A stretch of DNA of 64,000 nucleotides from Ciceribacter sp. L1K22 (GTDB lineage Bacteria; Pseudomonadota; Alphaproteobacteria; Rhizobiales; Rhizobiaceae), in assembly GCF_017599385.1 (NCBI RefSeq), contig NZ_JAGFPK010000001.1, forward strand, positions 2,183,541-2,247,540. Reading direction: 5' to 3'. Every line of letters begins with the position of its first letter. The first letter of the stretch is position 1. Shown here piece after piece: positions 52,167 to 64,000 of this stretch. The notes below the pieces were generated by a model. It was not told the DNA's origin. It searched no databases and worked only from the letters and a program-made list of their open reading frames with translations. The position numbers and the translations under genes were made by a program.

Positions 52167-53645
52167 ATGACTGCGACTCGCCGCACGACATTGCTGACGC
52201 CGCTGGAAATGGCAGCCGTTGACCGTGCAGCGGCAGCCTCCGGCATCGACTCCTACGGCCTCATGGAGAGAGCCGGCCGTGCGGTCTCTGCATCTGTCCT
52301 TAGACATTTCCCTTATGCCGAACGCGTTGTCGTGTTCTGCGGCCCCGGGAACAATGGCGGCGATGGCTATGTCGTGGCGCGCGACCTGGCTGCATCGGGG
52401 GTGATGACGGCAGTTTATTGTCTAGGCGATCCGCAAAAGCTGCGGGGAGACGCAAGAAAAGCCTTCGAAAATTGCGGGCTCGTGCCGTCCGGCCTGGAAA
52501 GCTATGAACCGAAAGCCGGCGATGTCCTCGTCGATGCCATATTCGGCGCCGGGCTGGACAGGTCTGTGCCCGCAGAGGTGGGCGCGGCGGTAAAGACTGT
52601 CGCCGACGCTGGCATTCCGGTCGTGGCGGTGGATCTACCGTCGGGCCTCGACGGTCGAACGGGCGCCGTCCGCGGTGCAGCCTTCATCGCGGCGCACACG
52701 ATCACGTTCATGACGCGCAAGCCGGGGCATCTTCTCTTGCCCGGGCGCAATCTCTGCGGCGCGGTCGAGGTGGTGGATATCGGCATTCCCTGGCGCATCG
52801 TCTCAGCCGCCGCGGGATCGCTGGCGGAGAACGATCCCGACCGCTGGTTGGCCGCGATGCCACGTGCCAGCGCCGGCCAGCACAAGTTTTCCCGCGGACA
52901 CCTTGCGGTGTTTTCCGGCCCGGCAAACGCGACAGGTGCGGCCCGCCTTACCGCCAGCGCTGCTCTCCGCGTTGGTGCGGGGCTTGTCACGCTGGCCTCG
53001 CCACGGGATGCGCTGGAGGCCAATGCGGCGCACCTGACGGCGGTGATGCTGAAAGAAATCGGGAGTGTGAGTGACTTGCGGGACTGGGGCAGCGACGACA
53101 GACTGAACGCCTTCGTTCTCGGCCCCGGCTTCGGCATCGGACAAAAGGCACGCGACTTCACGATCGCGCTTGGCGAAGCCGGCAAATCCCTTGTGCTCGA
53201 CGCTGACGGAATCACTAGCTTCAGCGACGGCCCCACCCCACTTTTCAAGTCCTTTGGTGGCGGGCCGTGCCGTCTGGTCCTGACGCCCCACGAAGGCGAG
53301 TTCTCGCGTCTTTTCCCCGATATCGCCGCCGATCCCAGTCTGGGCAAGATCGACAAGGCAGTCCGCGCCGCAGAGCGAGCAAACGCTGCCGTGATCTATA
53401 AAGGGGCCGATAGCGTCATCGCGGCGCCGGACGGTCGCGCACTGATCAACACCAATGCTCCGCCACAGCTGGCGACAGCGGGGTCCGGTGACGTGCTCGC
53501 CGGCATTGTCGGCGGTCTCCTGGCGCAGGGAGTGCCGGCGTTCGAGGCTGCCGCAGCCGGCGTCTGGCTGCATGGGCAGGCGGCAAAACGGGCGGGCAGG
53601 GGGCTAACCGCCGAAACGCTCGTCGAGACAGTCGAACCGCCCTGA
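52167..53645 (+). CDS. nnr: Bifunctional NAD(P)H-hydrate epimerase / ADP-dependent dehydratase
   Basis: 492 residues joining two repair enzymes. The N-terminal YjeF_N epimerase has FCGPGNNGGDGYVVARDLA and the later VDLPSGLDGRTGAVRG. The C-terminal ribokinase-like dehydratase has LGPGFGIG, LDADGI, LTPHEGEFSRLFP, IYKGADSVIA and TAGSGDVLAGIVGG. Together they restore damaged hydrated NADH/NADPH. The start is uncertain: ATG 52167 fits the family N-terminus (LLTPLEMAAVDRAAAASGI) but has only a weak GGA upstream. The stop abuts the stop of the convergent next gene. Confidence 0.92.
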   Translation: MTATRRTTLLTPLEMAAVDRAAAASGIDSYGLMERAGRAVSASVLRHFPYAERVVVFCGPGNNGGDGYVVARDLAASGVMTAVYCLGDPQKLRGDARKAFENCGLVPSGLESYEPKAGDVLVDAIFGAGLDRSVPAEVGAAVKTVADAGIPVVAVDLPSGLDGRTGAVRGAAFIAAHTITFMTRKPGHLLLPGRNLCGAVEVVDIGIPWRIVSAAAGSLAENDPDRWLAAMPRASAGQHKFSRGHLAVFSGPANATGAARLTASAALRVGAGLVTLASPRDALEANAAHLTAVMLKEIGSVSDLRDWGSDDRLNAFVLGPGFGIGQKARDFTIALGEAGKSLVLDADGITSFSDGPTPLFKSFGGGPCRLVLTPHEGEFSRLFPDIAADPSLGKIDKAVRAAERANAAVIYKGADSVIAAPDGRALINTNAPPQLATAGSGDVLAGIVGGLLAQGVPAFEAAAAGVWLHGQAAKRAGRGLTAETLVETVEPP

Positions 53646-55298
53646 CTACATCAGCCGGCTGCGGCGGAGCATGCCTTCGTCTTCGAGAAGCGGATAACCG
53701 ATCGCCACCACCAGCGAGTTGATTTCCTTCAGATCCCGCATCGTGTCGATGTGAAGTGAACTGGAATCGTAGCTGGCTAGGTTTCCGGCGCGCAGCCTCT
53801 GCATATGACGCTCCTCGCTCTCTCGAACGAGATCGCGGACAACCTCCTTGCGATCGACCAGTTGCCGCGCATGATCGACGTCACGGCTGATAAGCAGGTT
53901 GAAGGCAAGGTGGGCGTTCTTCACCACCTCGTTGTGCATGCCGCAGAGTTCCGTCCAGCCCTCCTGCGAGAACACTACTTTGCGATCATGCTTCTTGCGT
54001 GCCCGGGCGAGCATATTCTGCGAGATGATGTCGGCGGCCTGCTCGATCTTGATTGTCGTCCCAAGCAGTGTTTGGCACTGCGCGGCGGTCTCCTTGTCGA
54101 GCTCGCCTTCCGACACCCTGGCAAGGTAGAACTTGATGTCGCGGTGGATGTGGTCGATCTCATCATCGAGCTGCGCGATCCTGTTCATCTTGCTCTGGTC
54201 GAAATTCTCGAACAGCTCGAAGATACGCCCAAGCATCGCCTCGGTTTTCTCGCAGAGCGTCAGAACTTCGCGTGTCGCATTGTTTACGGCTTGCCGGGGA
54301 TGGCCAAGGTCGGCAGGATTGAGGGCAGACAATCGCGTATCCATCGGCACGCCGGTCGGGGCGATACGGGGTAAGAGCGCCTTGTCGAGCAGGGAGGCGA
54401 CGATCCCGCATACCGGCAGCCCCACGACCAGGACAATGGCGTTGATCGCCAGATGCGCCACGACCACGGCATCGCCCGGACCGGACGCCAGCAGAGACGG
54501 TGAAAGGGGAAATGCGATCTGTGCCCCTAGCGCCAGAAGCGTCGTCAGTCCGCGAATGACAACATTGCCCAGCGGCACGACGCGGGCCATCGGCTCGGCA
54601 TTCTTCGTCAGCACCGCGGCAATAACGGCAGCACCGAAATTGGCACCGAGCACCAACGGTATGATCAGCTCCGGCGTCAGCAGATGCCTGTCGGCCAGCG
54701 ACGCAAGCAGGAGAACGGTGGCAACGGATGAATGAAAAGCCCAGGCAAGGAGTGCGGCCAGCAGGAAGGCGGTAATCCAGTCGCGCGAGAGGTAGTTGAT
54801 GATGACAGGCAGGATTTCGCTGGTCTTGAGCGGATCGGAGGCCTCGCCGATCAGCCGCAGGGACAGCAGAAGAAGGCCCAGGCCGAAGGAGATGCGGCCG
54901 AGCTGCCGCCATTCCCGCGCTTCTGACGCGCGGAACATTACGGTGCCCGCCAGCAGGAAAATAGGGATCAGCAGCGACAGGTCGTAGCGTAGGATGCGGG
55001 CGACGAAAGCCGAGCCCAGATCGGCGCCGAGCAGTGTTGCGATGCCGATCGTGCTGCCGACATAGCCGCCTGCGACAAACGAGGACAGGATCAGCGCCAC
55101 CGCCGTCGCGCTCTGTAGCGCCACCGCAAAGACGAAGCCGGCCGCGCCGGCCGACAGCCGATTGCCAAGCGCCAGACGCAGGCGTTCCTTCAGCACATTG
55201 CCGTAGGCGCGCTCGATACCGGTCCTGACCAGCCGCGTCGCCCACAGCAAGAGGGCAACCGCTCCGGCGAGGTTGATGAAGACGACGATACCCGACAT
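53646..55298 (-). CDS. Na/Pi cotransporter family protein (PhoU-like C-terminus)
   Basis: 550 residues. The N-terminal part (about 1-330) has two Na_Pi_cotrans repeats with the QS-type motifs FVFAVALQSATAVALILSSF and AFHSSVATVLLLASLADRHL. The C-terminal part (about 350-550) is a helical PhoU-like domain (LDDEIDHIHRDIKFYLARVSE). It probably moves phosphate or senses it at the inner membrane. ATG 55298 has GAGG eight bases upstream; a longer frame lacks homology. Confidence 0.9.
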   Translation of the reverse strand: MSGIVVFINLAGAVALLLWATRLVRTGIERAYGNVLKERLRLALGNRLSAGAAGFVFAVALQSATAVALILSSFVAGGYVGSTIGIATLLGADLGSAFVARILRYDLSLLIPIFLLAGTVMFRASEAREWRQLGRISFGLGLLLLSLRLIGEASDPLKTSEILPVIINYLSRDWITAFLLAALLAWAFHSSVATVLLLASLADRHLLTPELIIPLVLGANFGAAVIAAVLTKNAEPMARVVPLGNVVIRGLTTLLALGAQIAFPLSPSLLASGPGDAVVVAHLAINAIVLVVGLPVCGIVASLLDKALLPRIAPTGVPMDTRLSALNPADLGHPRQAVNNATREVLTLCEKTEAMLGRIFELFENFDQSKMNRIAQLDDEIDHIHRDIKFYLARVSEGELDKETAAQCQTLLGTTIKIEQAADIISQNMLARARKKHDRKVVFSQEGWTELCGMHNEVVKNAHLAFNLLISRDVDHARQLVDRKEVVRDLVRESEERHMQRLRAGNLASYDSSSLHIDTMRDLKEINSLVVAIGYPLLEDEGMLRRSRLM

Positions 55299-55453
55299 GA
55301 AAAACGCCTCGGCAGGAAAACGCAAAGCGGCAGGCCGCCCCGCAAACGACAACGGTCGATCTTTTCCCGACGGGATGAGATCGACTCTGCGACGGAACCT
55401 AGTCCAGATTCGCCGTTGTCACAAATTGCCGCCGAAAAGCTGCCGGTTTGAAA

Positions 55454-56257
55454 TCACGCCACTTTCGATTGCAGAAGGCGTGCCCCATTCGGTGCATTCA
55501 CCTTTCCGCCGGTGATGAAGAAGGCAAAGACGTCCCGCGGCGTCTCTTCAACCTTGCGGTCGGGACTGACGAGGGGAAGGTCAACAGGCGTGCCGCCGGC
55601 GGCATACGTCTTGAACCGACCGGCCCACTCGGCCACCTGCTTTTCCGGGTAACAGCTCTTCACCTCGTCCGTGCCCTTCTGCAGCCGTGCGTACACGAAG
55701 TCGGCCGTAACATCCGGAAACATCGGATAGTCGTGATGATCGGCGCAGACGGCGGCAACGCCGTGCTTCGCCAGCATCTCGATAAATTCCGGCGTGCGGA
55801 AGGAATCATGCCTCGGCTCCACCACATGCCTGAGCGGCAAGCCGTCGAGCGTTTTCGGCAGCAGTTTCAGAAAAGCTTCGAAATCGTCAGGCTCGAATTT
55901 CTTCGTCCCCATGAACTGCCAGAGGATTGGCCCGAGGTGAGGTCCGAGTTCGACGATCCCCTGGCCGAGAAACTTCTCGACGGACTCGCCGGCTTCCGCC
56001 AGCACCTTGCGATTGGTGCAGTAGCGGCTGGCCTTTAGTGAAAAGATGAAACCCTCCGGCACCTCCGACGCCCACTTGGCGAAGGTCGCCGGCTTCTGGC
56101 TGGAATAGTAGGTGCCGTTCACCTCAATGGCCGTCAACTCCCGGCTGGCAAATTCCAGCTGGCGCTTCTTGGCTAGCTTCTCCGGATAGAACGTGCCTTC
56201 CCAGGGATCGAAGGTCCAGCCGCCGATGCCCGTGCGGATCATGCCTGATTTCGTCAT
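55454..56257 (-). CDS. DUF72 family protein
   Basis: 267 residues with a TIM-barrel-like DUF72 fold. The characteristic start is IRTGIGGWTFDPWEGTFYP, followed by FASRELTAIEVNGTYYSSQ, FSLKASRYCTNRK, LGPILWQF and VVEPRHDSF. Function unknown for the family. Lies 23 nt after uvrA on the same strand, so it is probably co-transcribed with it and could share its damage-inducible promoter. Confidence 0.88.
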   Translation of the reverse strand: MTKSGMIRTGIGGWTFDPWEGTFYPEKLAKKRQLEFASRELTAIEVNGTYYSSQKPATFAKWASEVPEGFIFSLKASRYCTNRKVLAEAGESVEKFLGQGIVELGPHLGPILWQFMGTKKFEPDDFEAFLKLLPKTLDGLPLRHVVEPRHDSFRTPEFIEMLAKHGVAAVCADHHDYPMFPDVTADFVYARLQKGTDEVKSCYPEKQVAEWAGRFKTYAAGGTPVDLPLVSPDRKVEETPRDVFAFFITGGKVNAPNGARLLQSKVA

Positions 56258-56280
56258 AAAAAACCTCCCGGAGTACAGGT

Positions 56281-59205
56281 TTACTCGGCCGCTTCCACCT
56301 TTTTCACAGGGCGTCGCTGCAACAATTCCTTCAGGAACTGGCCAGTGTAGGAAGCATCCACCTTGACGACATCCTCCGGCGTGCCTTCGGCCACGATCGT
56401 GCCACCACCGTCACCGCCTTCGGGGCCGAAATCGATCACCCAGTCGGCGGTCTTGATGACCTCGAGATTGTGTTCGATGACAACGACCGAATTGCCCTGG
56501 TTGACCAGTTCCTGCAGCATTTCCAGGAGTTTGGCGACGTCGTGGAAATGCAGGCCGGTGGTCGGTTCGTCGAGAATGTAGAGCGTGCGCCCGGTCGAGC
56601 GCTTCGAGAGTTCCTTGGCGAGCTTGACGCGCTGTGCCTCGCCGCCCGACAGCGTGTTCGCCTGCTGGCCCACCTTGATATAGCCAAGGCCGACATCGAA
56701 GAGCGCCTGCAACTTGTCGCGCACGGCCGGTACGGCCTGGAAGAACTCGACGCCTTCCTCGACCGTCATATCAAGCACGTCGGCGATCGACTTGCCCTTG
56801 AAGGTCACATCAAGCGTCTCGCGATTGTAGCGCTTGCCGTGGCACACGTCACAGGTCACGTAGACATCCGGCAGGAAGTGCATCTCGATCTTGATCACGC
56901 CGTCGCCCTGACAGGCCTCGCAGCGTCCACCCTTGACGTTGAACGAGAAGCGGCCGGGCTGGTAGCCGCGCGCCTTTGCCTCGGGAAGGCCGGCAAACCA
57001 GTCGCGGATCGGTGTGAACGCGCCGGTATACGTGGCCGGGTTGGAGCGCGGCGTCCGCCCGATTGGTGACTGGTCGATGTCGATGACCTTGTCGATGAAT
57101 TCGAAACCATCGATGCGGTCATGCTCGGCAGGGTTCTCCCGCGCCCCCATGATGCGCCGCGCTGCTGACTTGTAGAGGGTTTCGATCAGGAAGGTCGACT
57201 TGCCGCCACCCGAAACGCCGGTCACCGCGGTGAAGACGCCAAGCGGAATCTCTGCCGTGACGTTCTTGAGGTTGTTGCCGCGAGCGCCGATCACCTTCAG
57301 CCGCTGGCCTTTCTTTGGCTTGCGACGCTTGTCCGGCACGTGCACGCCGAGTTCTCCGGAGAGATACTTGCCGGTCAGCGACTTGGGGTTCGCCATGATC
57401 TCCTGCGGCGACCCTTGGGCGACGACTTGGCCTCCGTGGATGCCGGCCGCAGGCCCGATATCGACGACATAGTCGGCCGTCAGGATCGCGTCCTCGTCAT
57501 GTTCGACGACGATCACCGTATTGCCGATGTCACGGAGGTGTTTCAGCGTATCGAGAAGTCGGGCATTGTCGCGCTGGTGCAGGCCGATCGACGGCTCGTC
57601 AAGCACGTAGAGCACGCCCGTCAGACCCGAGCCAATCTGCGAGGCAAGCCGGATGCGCTGGCTCTCGCCGCCTGACAGCGTGCCGGAACTGCGCGACAGC
57701 GACAGATAGTCGAGGCCGACATCATTGAGGAAGCGCAGCCGTTCACGGATTTCCTTCAGGATGCGGGCCGCGATCTCGTTCTGCTTGGATGACAGCTTCT
57801 CAGGCAGAACCTCGAACCAGGCGCCTGCATTCCGGATCGACATGTCCGTGACCTGACCGATATGCAGCCCATCGATCTTTACCGCCAGCGCTTCCGGCTT
57901 CAGGCGGAAGCCGTTGCAGGCCGGGCAGGGGGCGGCCGACATGAAACGCTCGATCTCTTCGCGCGCCCAGGCGCTATCCGTTTCCTTCCAGCGTCGTTCG
58001 AGGTTCGGCACGATGCCCTCGAAATTCTTCACCGTCTTGTAGGAGCGGGCACCATCGGCATAATGGAATTCGATCTTGTCGTCCGTGCCGTGCAGGATCG
58101 CGTGCTGCGCCGTCGATGACAGATCGGACCATTTGTTCGACAGCTTGAAGCCGAACTCTTTACCCAGCGCCTCGAGCGTCTGGTTGTAGTAGGGAGACGA
58201 CGACTTGGCCCACGGGGCGATGGCCCCGTCGTTCAGCCGACGGTCGGCCTCGGGCACGATTAGCGCCTCGTCGATCTTCTGCTGGAAACCCAATCCGTCG
58301 CAGGTCGGGCAGGCACCGAACGGATTGTTGAACGAAAACAGGCGCGGCTCGATCTCCGGAATGGTGAAGCCGGAAACCGGGCAGGCGAATTTTTCCGAAA
58401 ACAGCACGCGTTCATGCGTCTCGTTGAGCGACTTGTTGGCCGAACCGCCCGCTGCGGTTTCTTCCGGCGGCAACGGCTTGTCAGCGAACTCGGCGATCGC
58501 CAGTCCGTCGGCCAGAACGTGCAGGCAGGTCTCCAGGCTGTCCGCGAGGCGGCTGCCGATGTCGGGGCGCACGACGATACGGTCGACGACGACGTCGATG
58601 TCGTGCTTGTACTTCTTGTCGAGCGCCGGCACGTCGGCGATCTCGTAAAACTGCCCGTCCACCTTGACGCGCTGGAAGCCCTTTTTCATCAGTTCGGCGA
58701 GTTCCTTTTTGTACTCGCCCTTCCTCCCGCGCACCATCGGCGCCAAGATGTAGAGCCGTGTGCCTTCCTCGAACGCGAGGATGCGATCGACCATCTGGCT
58801 GACCGTCTGGCTCTCGATCGGCAGGCCCGTCGCCGGCGAATACGGAATGCCAGCCCGCGCGAACAGCAGACGCATGTAGTCGTAGATTTCCGTCACGGTC
58901 CCGACCGTGGAGCGCGGATTGCGCGAGGTGGTCTTCTGCTCGATCGAAATCGCCGGCGACAGCCCGTCGATCTGGTCGACATCAGGCTTCTGCATCATTT
59001 CCAGGAACTGCCGCGCATAGGCCGACAGGCTTTCGACGTAGCGCCTCTGCCCTTCGGCATAGATCGTGTCGAAGGCAAGCGACGACTTGCCCGATCCGGA
59101 AAGCCCGGTCATCACGATCAGGCTGTTGCGCGGCAGGTCGAGATCGACGCCCTTGAGATTGTGTTCACGCGCACCGCGAATGGAAATGGTCTTCAGTTCA
59201 CTCAT
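56281..59205 (-). CDS. uvrA: Excinuclease ABC subunit A
   Basis: 974 residues. Two ABC domains: first Walker [10 protein letters not shown] (34-42), second GVSGGGKST (after [14 protein letters not shown]), each with a signature ([15 protein letters not shown] and [15 protein letters not shown]). Zinc modules are seen at CPVSGF...CPTCDG and CEACQGDG...CDVCHG. It recognises bulky DNA lesions with UvrB for nucleotide excision repair. Divergent from ssb, with an SOS box in between. Confidence 0.98.
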   Translation of the reverse strand: MSELKTISIRGAREHNLKGVDLDLPRNSLIVMTGLSGSGKSSLAFDTIYAEGQRRYVESLSAYARQFLEMMQKPDVDQIDGLSPAISIEQKTTSRNPRSTVGTVTEIYDYMRLLFARAGIPYSPATGLPIESQTVSQMVDRILAFEEGTRLYILAPMVRGRKGEYKKELAELMKKGFQRVKVDGQFYEIADVPALDKKYKHDIDVVVDRIVVRPDIGSRLADSLETCLHVLADGLAIAEFADKPLPPEETAAGGSANKSLNETHERVLFSEKFACPVSGFTIPEIEPRLFSFNNPFGACPTCDGLGFQQKIDEALIVPEADRRLNDGAIAPWAKSSSPYYNQTLEALGKEFGFKLSNKWSDLSSTAQHAILHGTDDKIEFHYADGARSYKTVKNFEGIVPNLERRWKETDSAWAREEIERFMSAAPCPACNGFRLKPEALAVKIDGLHIGQVTDMSIRNAGAWFEVLPEKLSSKQNEIAARILKEIRERLRFLNDVGLDYLSLSRSSGTLSGGESQRIRLASQIGSGLTGVLYVLDEPSIGLHQRDNARLLDTLKHLRDIGNTVIVVEHDEDAILTADYVVDIGPAAGIHGGQVVAQGSPQEIMANPKSLTGKYLSGELGVHVPDKRRKPKKGQRLKVIGARGNNLKNVTAEIPLGVFTAVTGVSGGGKSTFLIETLYKSAARRIMGARENPAEHDRIDGFEFIDKVIDIDQSPIGRTPRSNPATYTGAFTPIRDWFAGLPEAKARGYQPGRFSFNVKGGRCEACQGDGVIKIEMHFLPDVYVTCDVCHGKRYNRETLDVTFKGKSIADVLDMTVEEGVEFFQAVPAVRDKLQALFDVGLGYIKVGQQANTLSGGEAQRVKLAKELSKRSTGRTLYILDEPTTGLHFHDVAKLLEMLQELVNQGNSVVVIEHNLEVIKTADWVIDFGPEGGDGGGTIVAEGTPEDVVKVDASYTGQFLKELLQRRPVKKVEAAE

Positions 59206-59328
59206 GACAAATCTCGACAGGGCAAGCCAATGGGCCGGAGGGCTGGGGAGGGGCAGACACCTTTATTTAGTCAACCACACGCTGCTGTCGAGCGGTGGCG
59301 GGAGATAATGCGTCCGAAAACGATTCTA

Positions 59329-59357
59329 TTGACATCATCCTAGCGGAACACTAGAAC
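59329..59357 (+). promoter_or_regulatory. ssb: Candidate sigma-70 promoter of ssb
   Basis: TTGACA (59329-59334) and TAGAAC (59352-59357) are separated by 17 bp. The -10 element runs into the LexA box, so ssb could be damage-inducible too. Confidence 0.5.
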
Positions 59358-59368
59358 AAATAAAGAAC
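59354..59368. promoter_or_regulatory. LexA/SOS box between uvrA and ssb
   Basis: GAAC-AAATAAA-GAAC matches exactly the alphaproteobacterial LexA recognition sequence GAAC-N7-GAAC (equivalently GTTC-N7-GTTC). A third GAAC lies at 59345-59348. The box is 149 bp from uvrA and 114 bp from ssb. Confidence 0.85.
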
Positions 59369-59481
59369 ATTTTTCGCTGTGGATTACAAGTGCTTTGAAC
59401 CCATCGCCCCGCCCGAATGGGCTAAGGTGGCGCCCGATTGTGTTTTGAAAGCCGCGGCGGCGCGGCAGTGAGGTAAGTATC

Positions 59482-60012
59482 ATGGCTGGAAGCGTCAACA
59501 AGGTCATTCTGATCGGCAACGTCGGAGCGGACCCGGAAATCCGCCGCACCCAGGACGGCCGGCCGATCGCCAACCTGCGCATCGCCACGTCCGAAAGCTG
59601 GCGTGACCGGAACTCCGGCGAGCGCAAGGAAAAGACCGAATGGCACAATGTGGTCGTCTTCAACGAGGGCCTGTGCAAGGTGGTCGAGCAGTACGTGAAG
59701 AAGGGCGCCAAGCTCTATATCGAGGGCGCGCTGCAGACCCGCAAATGGCAGGACCAGAGCGGCCAGGATCGCTACACCACGGAAGTCGTCCTGCAGGGCT
59801 TCAACTCGACGCTGACCATGCTGGACGGGCGTGGTGATGGCGGCGGCGCGTCGCGCGGCGGTAGCGATTTCGGTGGCGGCTATGACGATTTCGGCGGTGG
59901 CCAGCCGGCGTCCGGCGGCTATCGCGGTGGATCCTCGTCACAGGGCCGCGGCGGCCAGAGCGCGCCAGCGGGCAACTTCTCGCGCGATCTCGACGACGAC
60001 ATTCCGTTCTGA
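59482..60012 (+). CDS. ssb: Single-stranded DNA-binding protein
   Basis: 176 residues. The N-terminal OB-fold (about 1-110) starts [20 protein letters not shown] and includes [11 protein letters not shown] and [16 protein letters not shown] Gly/Ser-rich linker follows (about 115-165), then the acidic tip DLDDDIPF that recruits replication and repair proteins. It coats single-stranded DNA as a tetramer. GAGGT precedes the ATG. Strong terminator follows. Confidence 0.98.
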   Translation: MAGSVNKVILIGNVGADPEIRRTQDGRPIANLRIATSESWRDRNSGERKEKTEWHNVVVFNEGLCKVVEQYVKKGAKLYIEGALQTRKWQDQSGQDRYTTEVVLQGFNSTLTMLDGRGDGGGASRGGSDFGGGYDDFGGGQPASGGYRGGSSSQGRGGQSAPAGNFSRDLDDDIPF

Positions 60013-60033
60013 TGACCCGGAAGGCTTTGAAAG

Positions 60034-60065
60034 AAGCGGCGTCTTTCGGCGCCGCTTTTTTGTTT
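60034..60065 (+). terminator. Rho-independent terminator of ssb
   Basis: AAGCGGCG and CGCCGCTT pair around an 8-nt loop, followed by TTTTTTGTTTT. It lies 22 nt after the ssb stop, just before the end of the convergent DUF2254 gene. Confidence 0.92.
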
Positions 60066-60070
60066 TACCC

Positions 60071-61318
60071 CTAGAGGTCTCCGAGCAACCGACGCCTGTC
60101 GATTTCGGTGGGTAGCGCAGCCTCGGCACGCACCAGCGCTATCCGTGCCTGTTCACGTGCGGAATTCCGGAATGCGTCGTTTCCGGAATTGGCAAGCGCT
60201 CTCAGGCATTTCTGCAGCCGCAGTTGAACCTCGACATAGCTCGCCCCATCCCGGGCGATCGCCATGAACGCATCCTCGAAAAGGTCGACGGTGGAAAGAG
60301 GCGGGACGTGAACGCGCGGGAATTCGATCTCCTCCTCGTCCGGCGCTTCGGCCCATAAGTTCAGAAGGCGCGTGTTACGCCCGATGACATCGATCGCCGT
60401 ACCCGGGTCGTTCACCGCTGGTGACAGCGCTCGCGACGCGATCTCGCTCATAACCACCAGTCCGAAACGCGGGTCCTGATCGAAGCTGCGGTTCAGGCCT
60501 ATCGAGACCGCGTCCCGCACGGCTTGCGATGGCTCCCTGCCATCCTCGGCTTTTGTCGGCCTGCCCCACCATGCAAGGGGCGTATCTGTGTAGACGAATG
60601 CACCCGGGTTCACCGCAAGATAGAGGTCCACGTCGTACAGTTTGCAGCACTGCGCGAGGGCGGAAATGTCGATGTGCTGCACATAGCCGATGGCTCCCGC
60701 CCGGACCGGCGTCGCGCCGTCGGGGATGTCGCGTTCCGGATCGAGAAGCGGCGTCCCGTTCAGGTAGGGGTGCTGCAACCGATCCTGTATCGCGCGACGC
60801 GTTGCGTCTTCGACGCGGGTGGTGGTTTCGCCGACGCGTCCAAGCTTTGTCAGATGGTCTATCCAGCGCAGCAAGGAGACGACGATGAGCACGATGACAC
60901 CGACCGTGACGACGAAGAGAATGACGCGACCGCTGTCGCCATAGGCTCCGGTTTTGAGAACGACGATACCGACGATGCTATAGAGAAACGAACCGAGGAA
61001 GGTCGACAGCACATTCTGGGTCACGCGGTCCTGCACCAAAAGCGCGGTGGCACGCGGCGTGACATTGCTGGTCGCCGACCCGTAGGCGGAGGTCATCGCG
61101 CCAAGCGAAAATGTGGTTACAGCAAGCATGCTCGAGGCAAGGATGTTGAGGATGTCGTCGACGGCGTCGGCACGAATTCCCCCTGGAATGCTCCAGGGAA
61201 TGAAGCGTTCTGCCACGGCAGCGAGGATGGCGGCGAGAATGCCGATCATGCCGATCATCGTGGCGCGAAACCAAAGCTGCCGCGTCAACTGTGACAATAA
61301 CCATTTCCAGCGCGGCAT
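60071..61318 (-). CDS. DUF2254 family membrane protein
   Basis: 415 residues. Four hydrophobic segments lie in the first half (about residues 18-45, 65-85, 108-130 and 135-157), followed by a soluble C-terminal part with GYVQHIDISALAQCC and the conserved SPAVNDPGTAIDVIGR motif. Function unknown. ATG 61318 has AAGGAGAG five bases upstream; an ATG six codons earlier is less well placed. Follows marC by 60 nt on the same strand. Confidence 0.88.
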   Translation of the reverse strand: MPRWKWLLSQLTRQLWFRATMIGMIGILAAILAAVAERFIPWSIPGGIRADAVDDILNILASSMLAVTTFSLGAMTSAYGSATSNVTPRATALLVQDRVTQNVLSTFLGSFLYSIVGIVVLKTGAYGDSGRVILFVVTVGVIVLIVVSLLRWIDHLTKLGRVGETTTRVEDATRRAIQDRLQHPYLNGTPLLDPERDIPDGATPVRAGAIGYVQHIDISALAQCCKLYDVDLYLAVNPGAFVYTDTPLAWWGRPTKAEDGREPSQAVRDAVSIGLNRSFDQDPRFGLVVMSEIASRALSPAVNDPGTAIDVIGRNTRLLNLWAEAPDEEEIEFPRVHVPPLSTVDLFEDAFMAIARDGASYVEVQLRLQKCLRALANSGNDAFRNSAREQARIALVRAEAALPTEIDRRRLLGDL

Positions 61319-61378
61319 GATCTCTCCTTCACTCATCGGAACTAGCTAGTGCGCCGGAACGGGAAAGCGAGCGCGGAC

Positions 61379-62005
61379 TTATCCGAAGGCGGATTTCACC
61401 CCGTCGACCACGAACTGCACGGAGAGCGCGGCCAGAAGCACGCCGAGAAGGCGGGTCAAGAGCGCACGACCGGTGACGCCGAGGAACCGGTTCAGCGGCT
61501 GCGCGATGGCGAGTGACACAAGAACAAGAGCCAGCACCGCACCGATAACGCCGATCAGTTGCAGCCGCCCCAGCCAGCCGTCCAGCGAACTTCCGATCAG
61601 CACGGTGGCCGATATTGCACCGGGACCGGCGATCAGCGGTATGGCCAGTGGAAAAACCGCCAGATTGTGAATGTGGTCTTTGGTAATCGCAGTATCCGTG
61701 GTCTTTTCCTTCCGCTCCTGCCGTTTCTCGAAAATCATTTCGAAAGCGATGGCAAACAGCATCAGGCCGCCGGCGATGCGGAAGGCGCCCATGGATATGC
61801 CAAGAGCACCGAGGATGCTGGCGCCAAACAGCGCAAAGACCGTCAGGATGCCAAAGGCGATGAGGGAGCCGCGGATCGCAACCTGTCGCCGCTGCGTCGA
61901 AGTCATGCCCTGCGTCAGCCCGAGAAACAGCGGTGCCAACCCCGGAGGATCGACGGTCACGAGCAAAGTCGTGAAGGCGCTCACCAGAGCGTCCGCGTAT
62001 GCCAT
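61379..62005 (-). CDS. MarC-family integral membrane protein
   Basis: 208 residues, six predicted helices. Family motifs LVTVDPPGLAPLFLGLT near the N-terminus and FPLAIPLIAGPGAISATVL in the second repeat. Despite the name there is no solid evidence that MarC proteins confer drug resistance; function is unknown. AAAGGAGGA precedes ATG 62005. Divergent from gyrA across 188 bp. Confidence 0.9.
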   Translation of the reverse strand: MAYADALVSAFTTLLVTVDPPGLAPLFLGLTQGMTSTQRRQVAIRGSLIAFGILTVFALFGASILGALGISMGAFRIAGGLMLFAIAFEMIFEKRQERKEKTTDTAITKDHIHNLAVFPLAIPLIAGPGAISATVLIGSSLDGWLGRLQLIGVIGAVLALVLVSLAIAQPLNRFLGVTGRALLTRLLGVLLAALSVQFVVDGVKSAFG

Positions 62006-62193
62006 GCTTCGTCCTCCTTTTGCTGCCAACTGTAGGGTGCGGCGGCGGCGGCTGGCAAGCGTTTCGCACAATCCGCCTAAAGACTTGACGAATGACCCGA
62101 AAACCCTGTTCAAAACCCCCGCCGAACTTGGCGCTTCGACGGCCTATCGGCTATAAGCTGACATGTGATTCTGAAAAAAGATCGTGATCTGAT

Positions 62194-64000
<1,807 letters not shown>

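Overview
The window is a gene-dense, GC-rich, fully chromosomal-looking stretch of an alphaproteobacterium, almost certainly Rhizobiales and probably Rhizobiaceae. The support is a rhizobial-type phosphatidylcholine synthase (Pcs), a rhizobial flagellin, an IalB-family protein, the dat-hfq-hflX and glnB-glnA blocks, an alphaproteobacterial direct-repeat LexA box (GAAC-N7-GAAC) between uvrA and ssb, and a GyrA with Ala at the Ser83-equivalent position. I see no insertion sequences, integrases, phage genes or CRISPR arrays. The window opens inside dat and closes inside gyrA.

Layout. 1-2384: dat (partial), hfq, hflX. 2385-4771: bchE and bchJ, two bacteriochlorophyll-synthesis genes embedded among housekeeping genes. 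Their promoter region carries an FNR/FixK-type box (TTGAT-N4-GTCAA) followed by a perfect PpsR/CrtJ palindrome (TGT-N12-ACA). 4852-7400: a YdeI/OmpD-associated-type protein, then a leftward operon (deaminase, mazG, GNAT). 7610-12560: siroheme synthase and sulfite reductase operon (cysG, DUF2849, cysI, DUF934), then ferredoxin-NADP reductase behind its own FNR-like palindrome. 12619-16540: GntR regulator with twin palindromic operators, and a split MacAB-like export system. 17191-18785: an orphan flagellin and tRNA-Lys. 18968-22910: ccdA, an AEC transporter, a UbiH-like hydroxylase, pcs.

23085-33255 is a transport island. It holds a BmpA-type nucleoside-like ABC importer (ATPase, two permeases, binding protein, strong terminator), followed by a YtfQ/R/T/YjfF-like sugar ABC importer and an FCD-type GntR regulator. 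33366-36665: glmU and glmS for UDP-GlcNAc supply. 36662-43874: GNAT, DUF502, recG, sdhE, mfd. 43932-49802: two EamA exporters, a DsbA-like protein, an orphan YejA-type binding protein, IalB, hspQ. 50010-51820: glnB-glnA with a sigma-54 promoter. 52167-56257: bifunctional NAD(P)HX repair enzyme, a Na/Pi-cotransporter-like protein, DUF72. 56281-64000: uvrA and ssb around a shared SOS box, DUF2254, marC, gyrA (partial).

The most notable signal is the bchE-bchJ pair with its dual redox-type regulatory region. Together these suggest that the organism is, or recently was, an aerobic anoxygenic phototroph, and that the oxygen-independent cyclase is expressed when oxygen is low. The rest of the photosynthesis machinery is not in this window. 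All regulatory-site calls are pattern matches made by eye.
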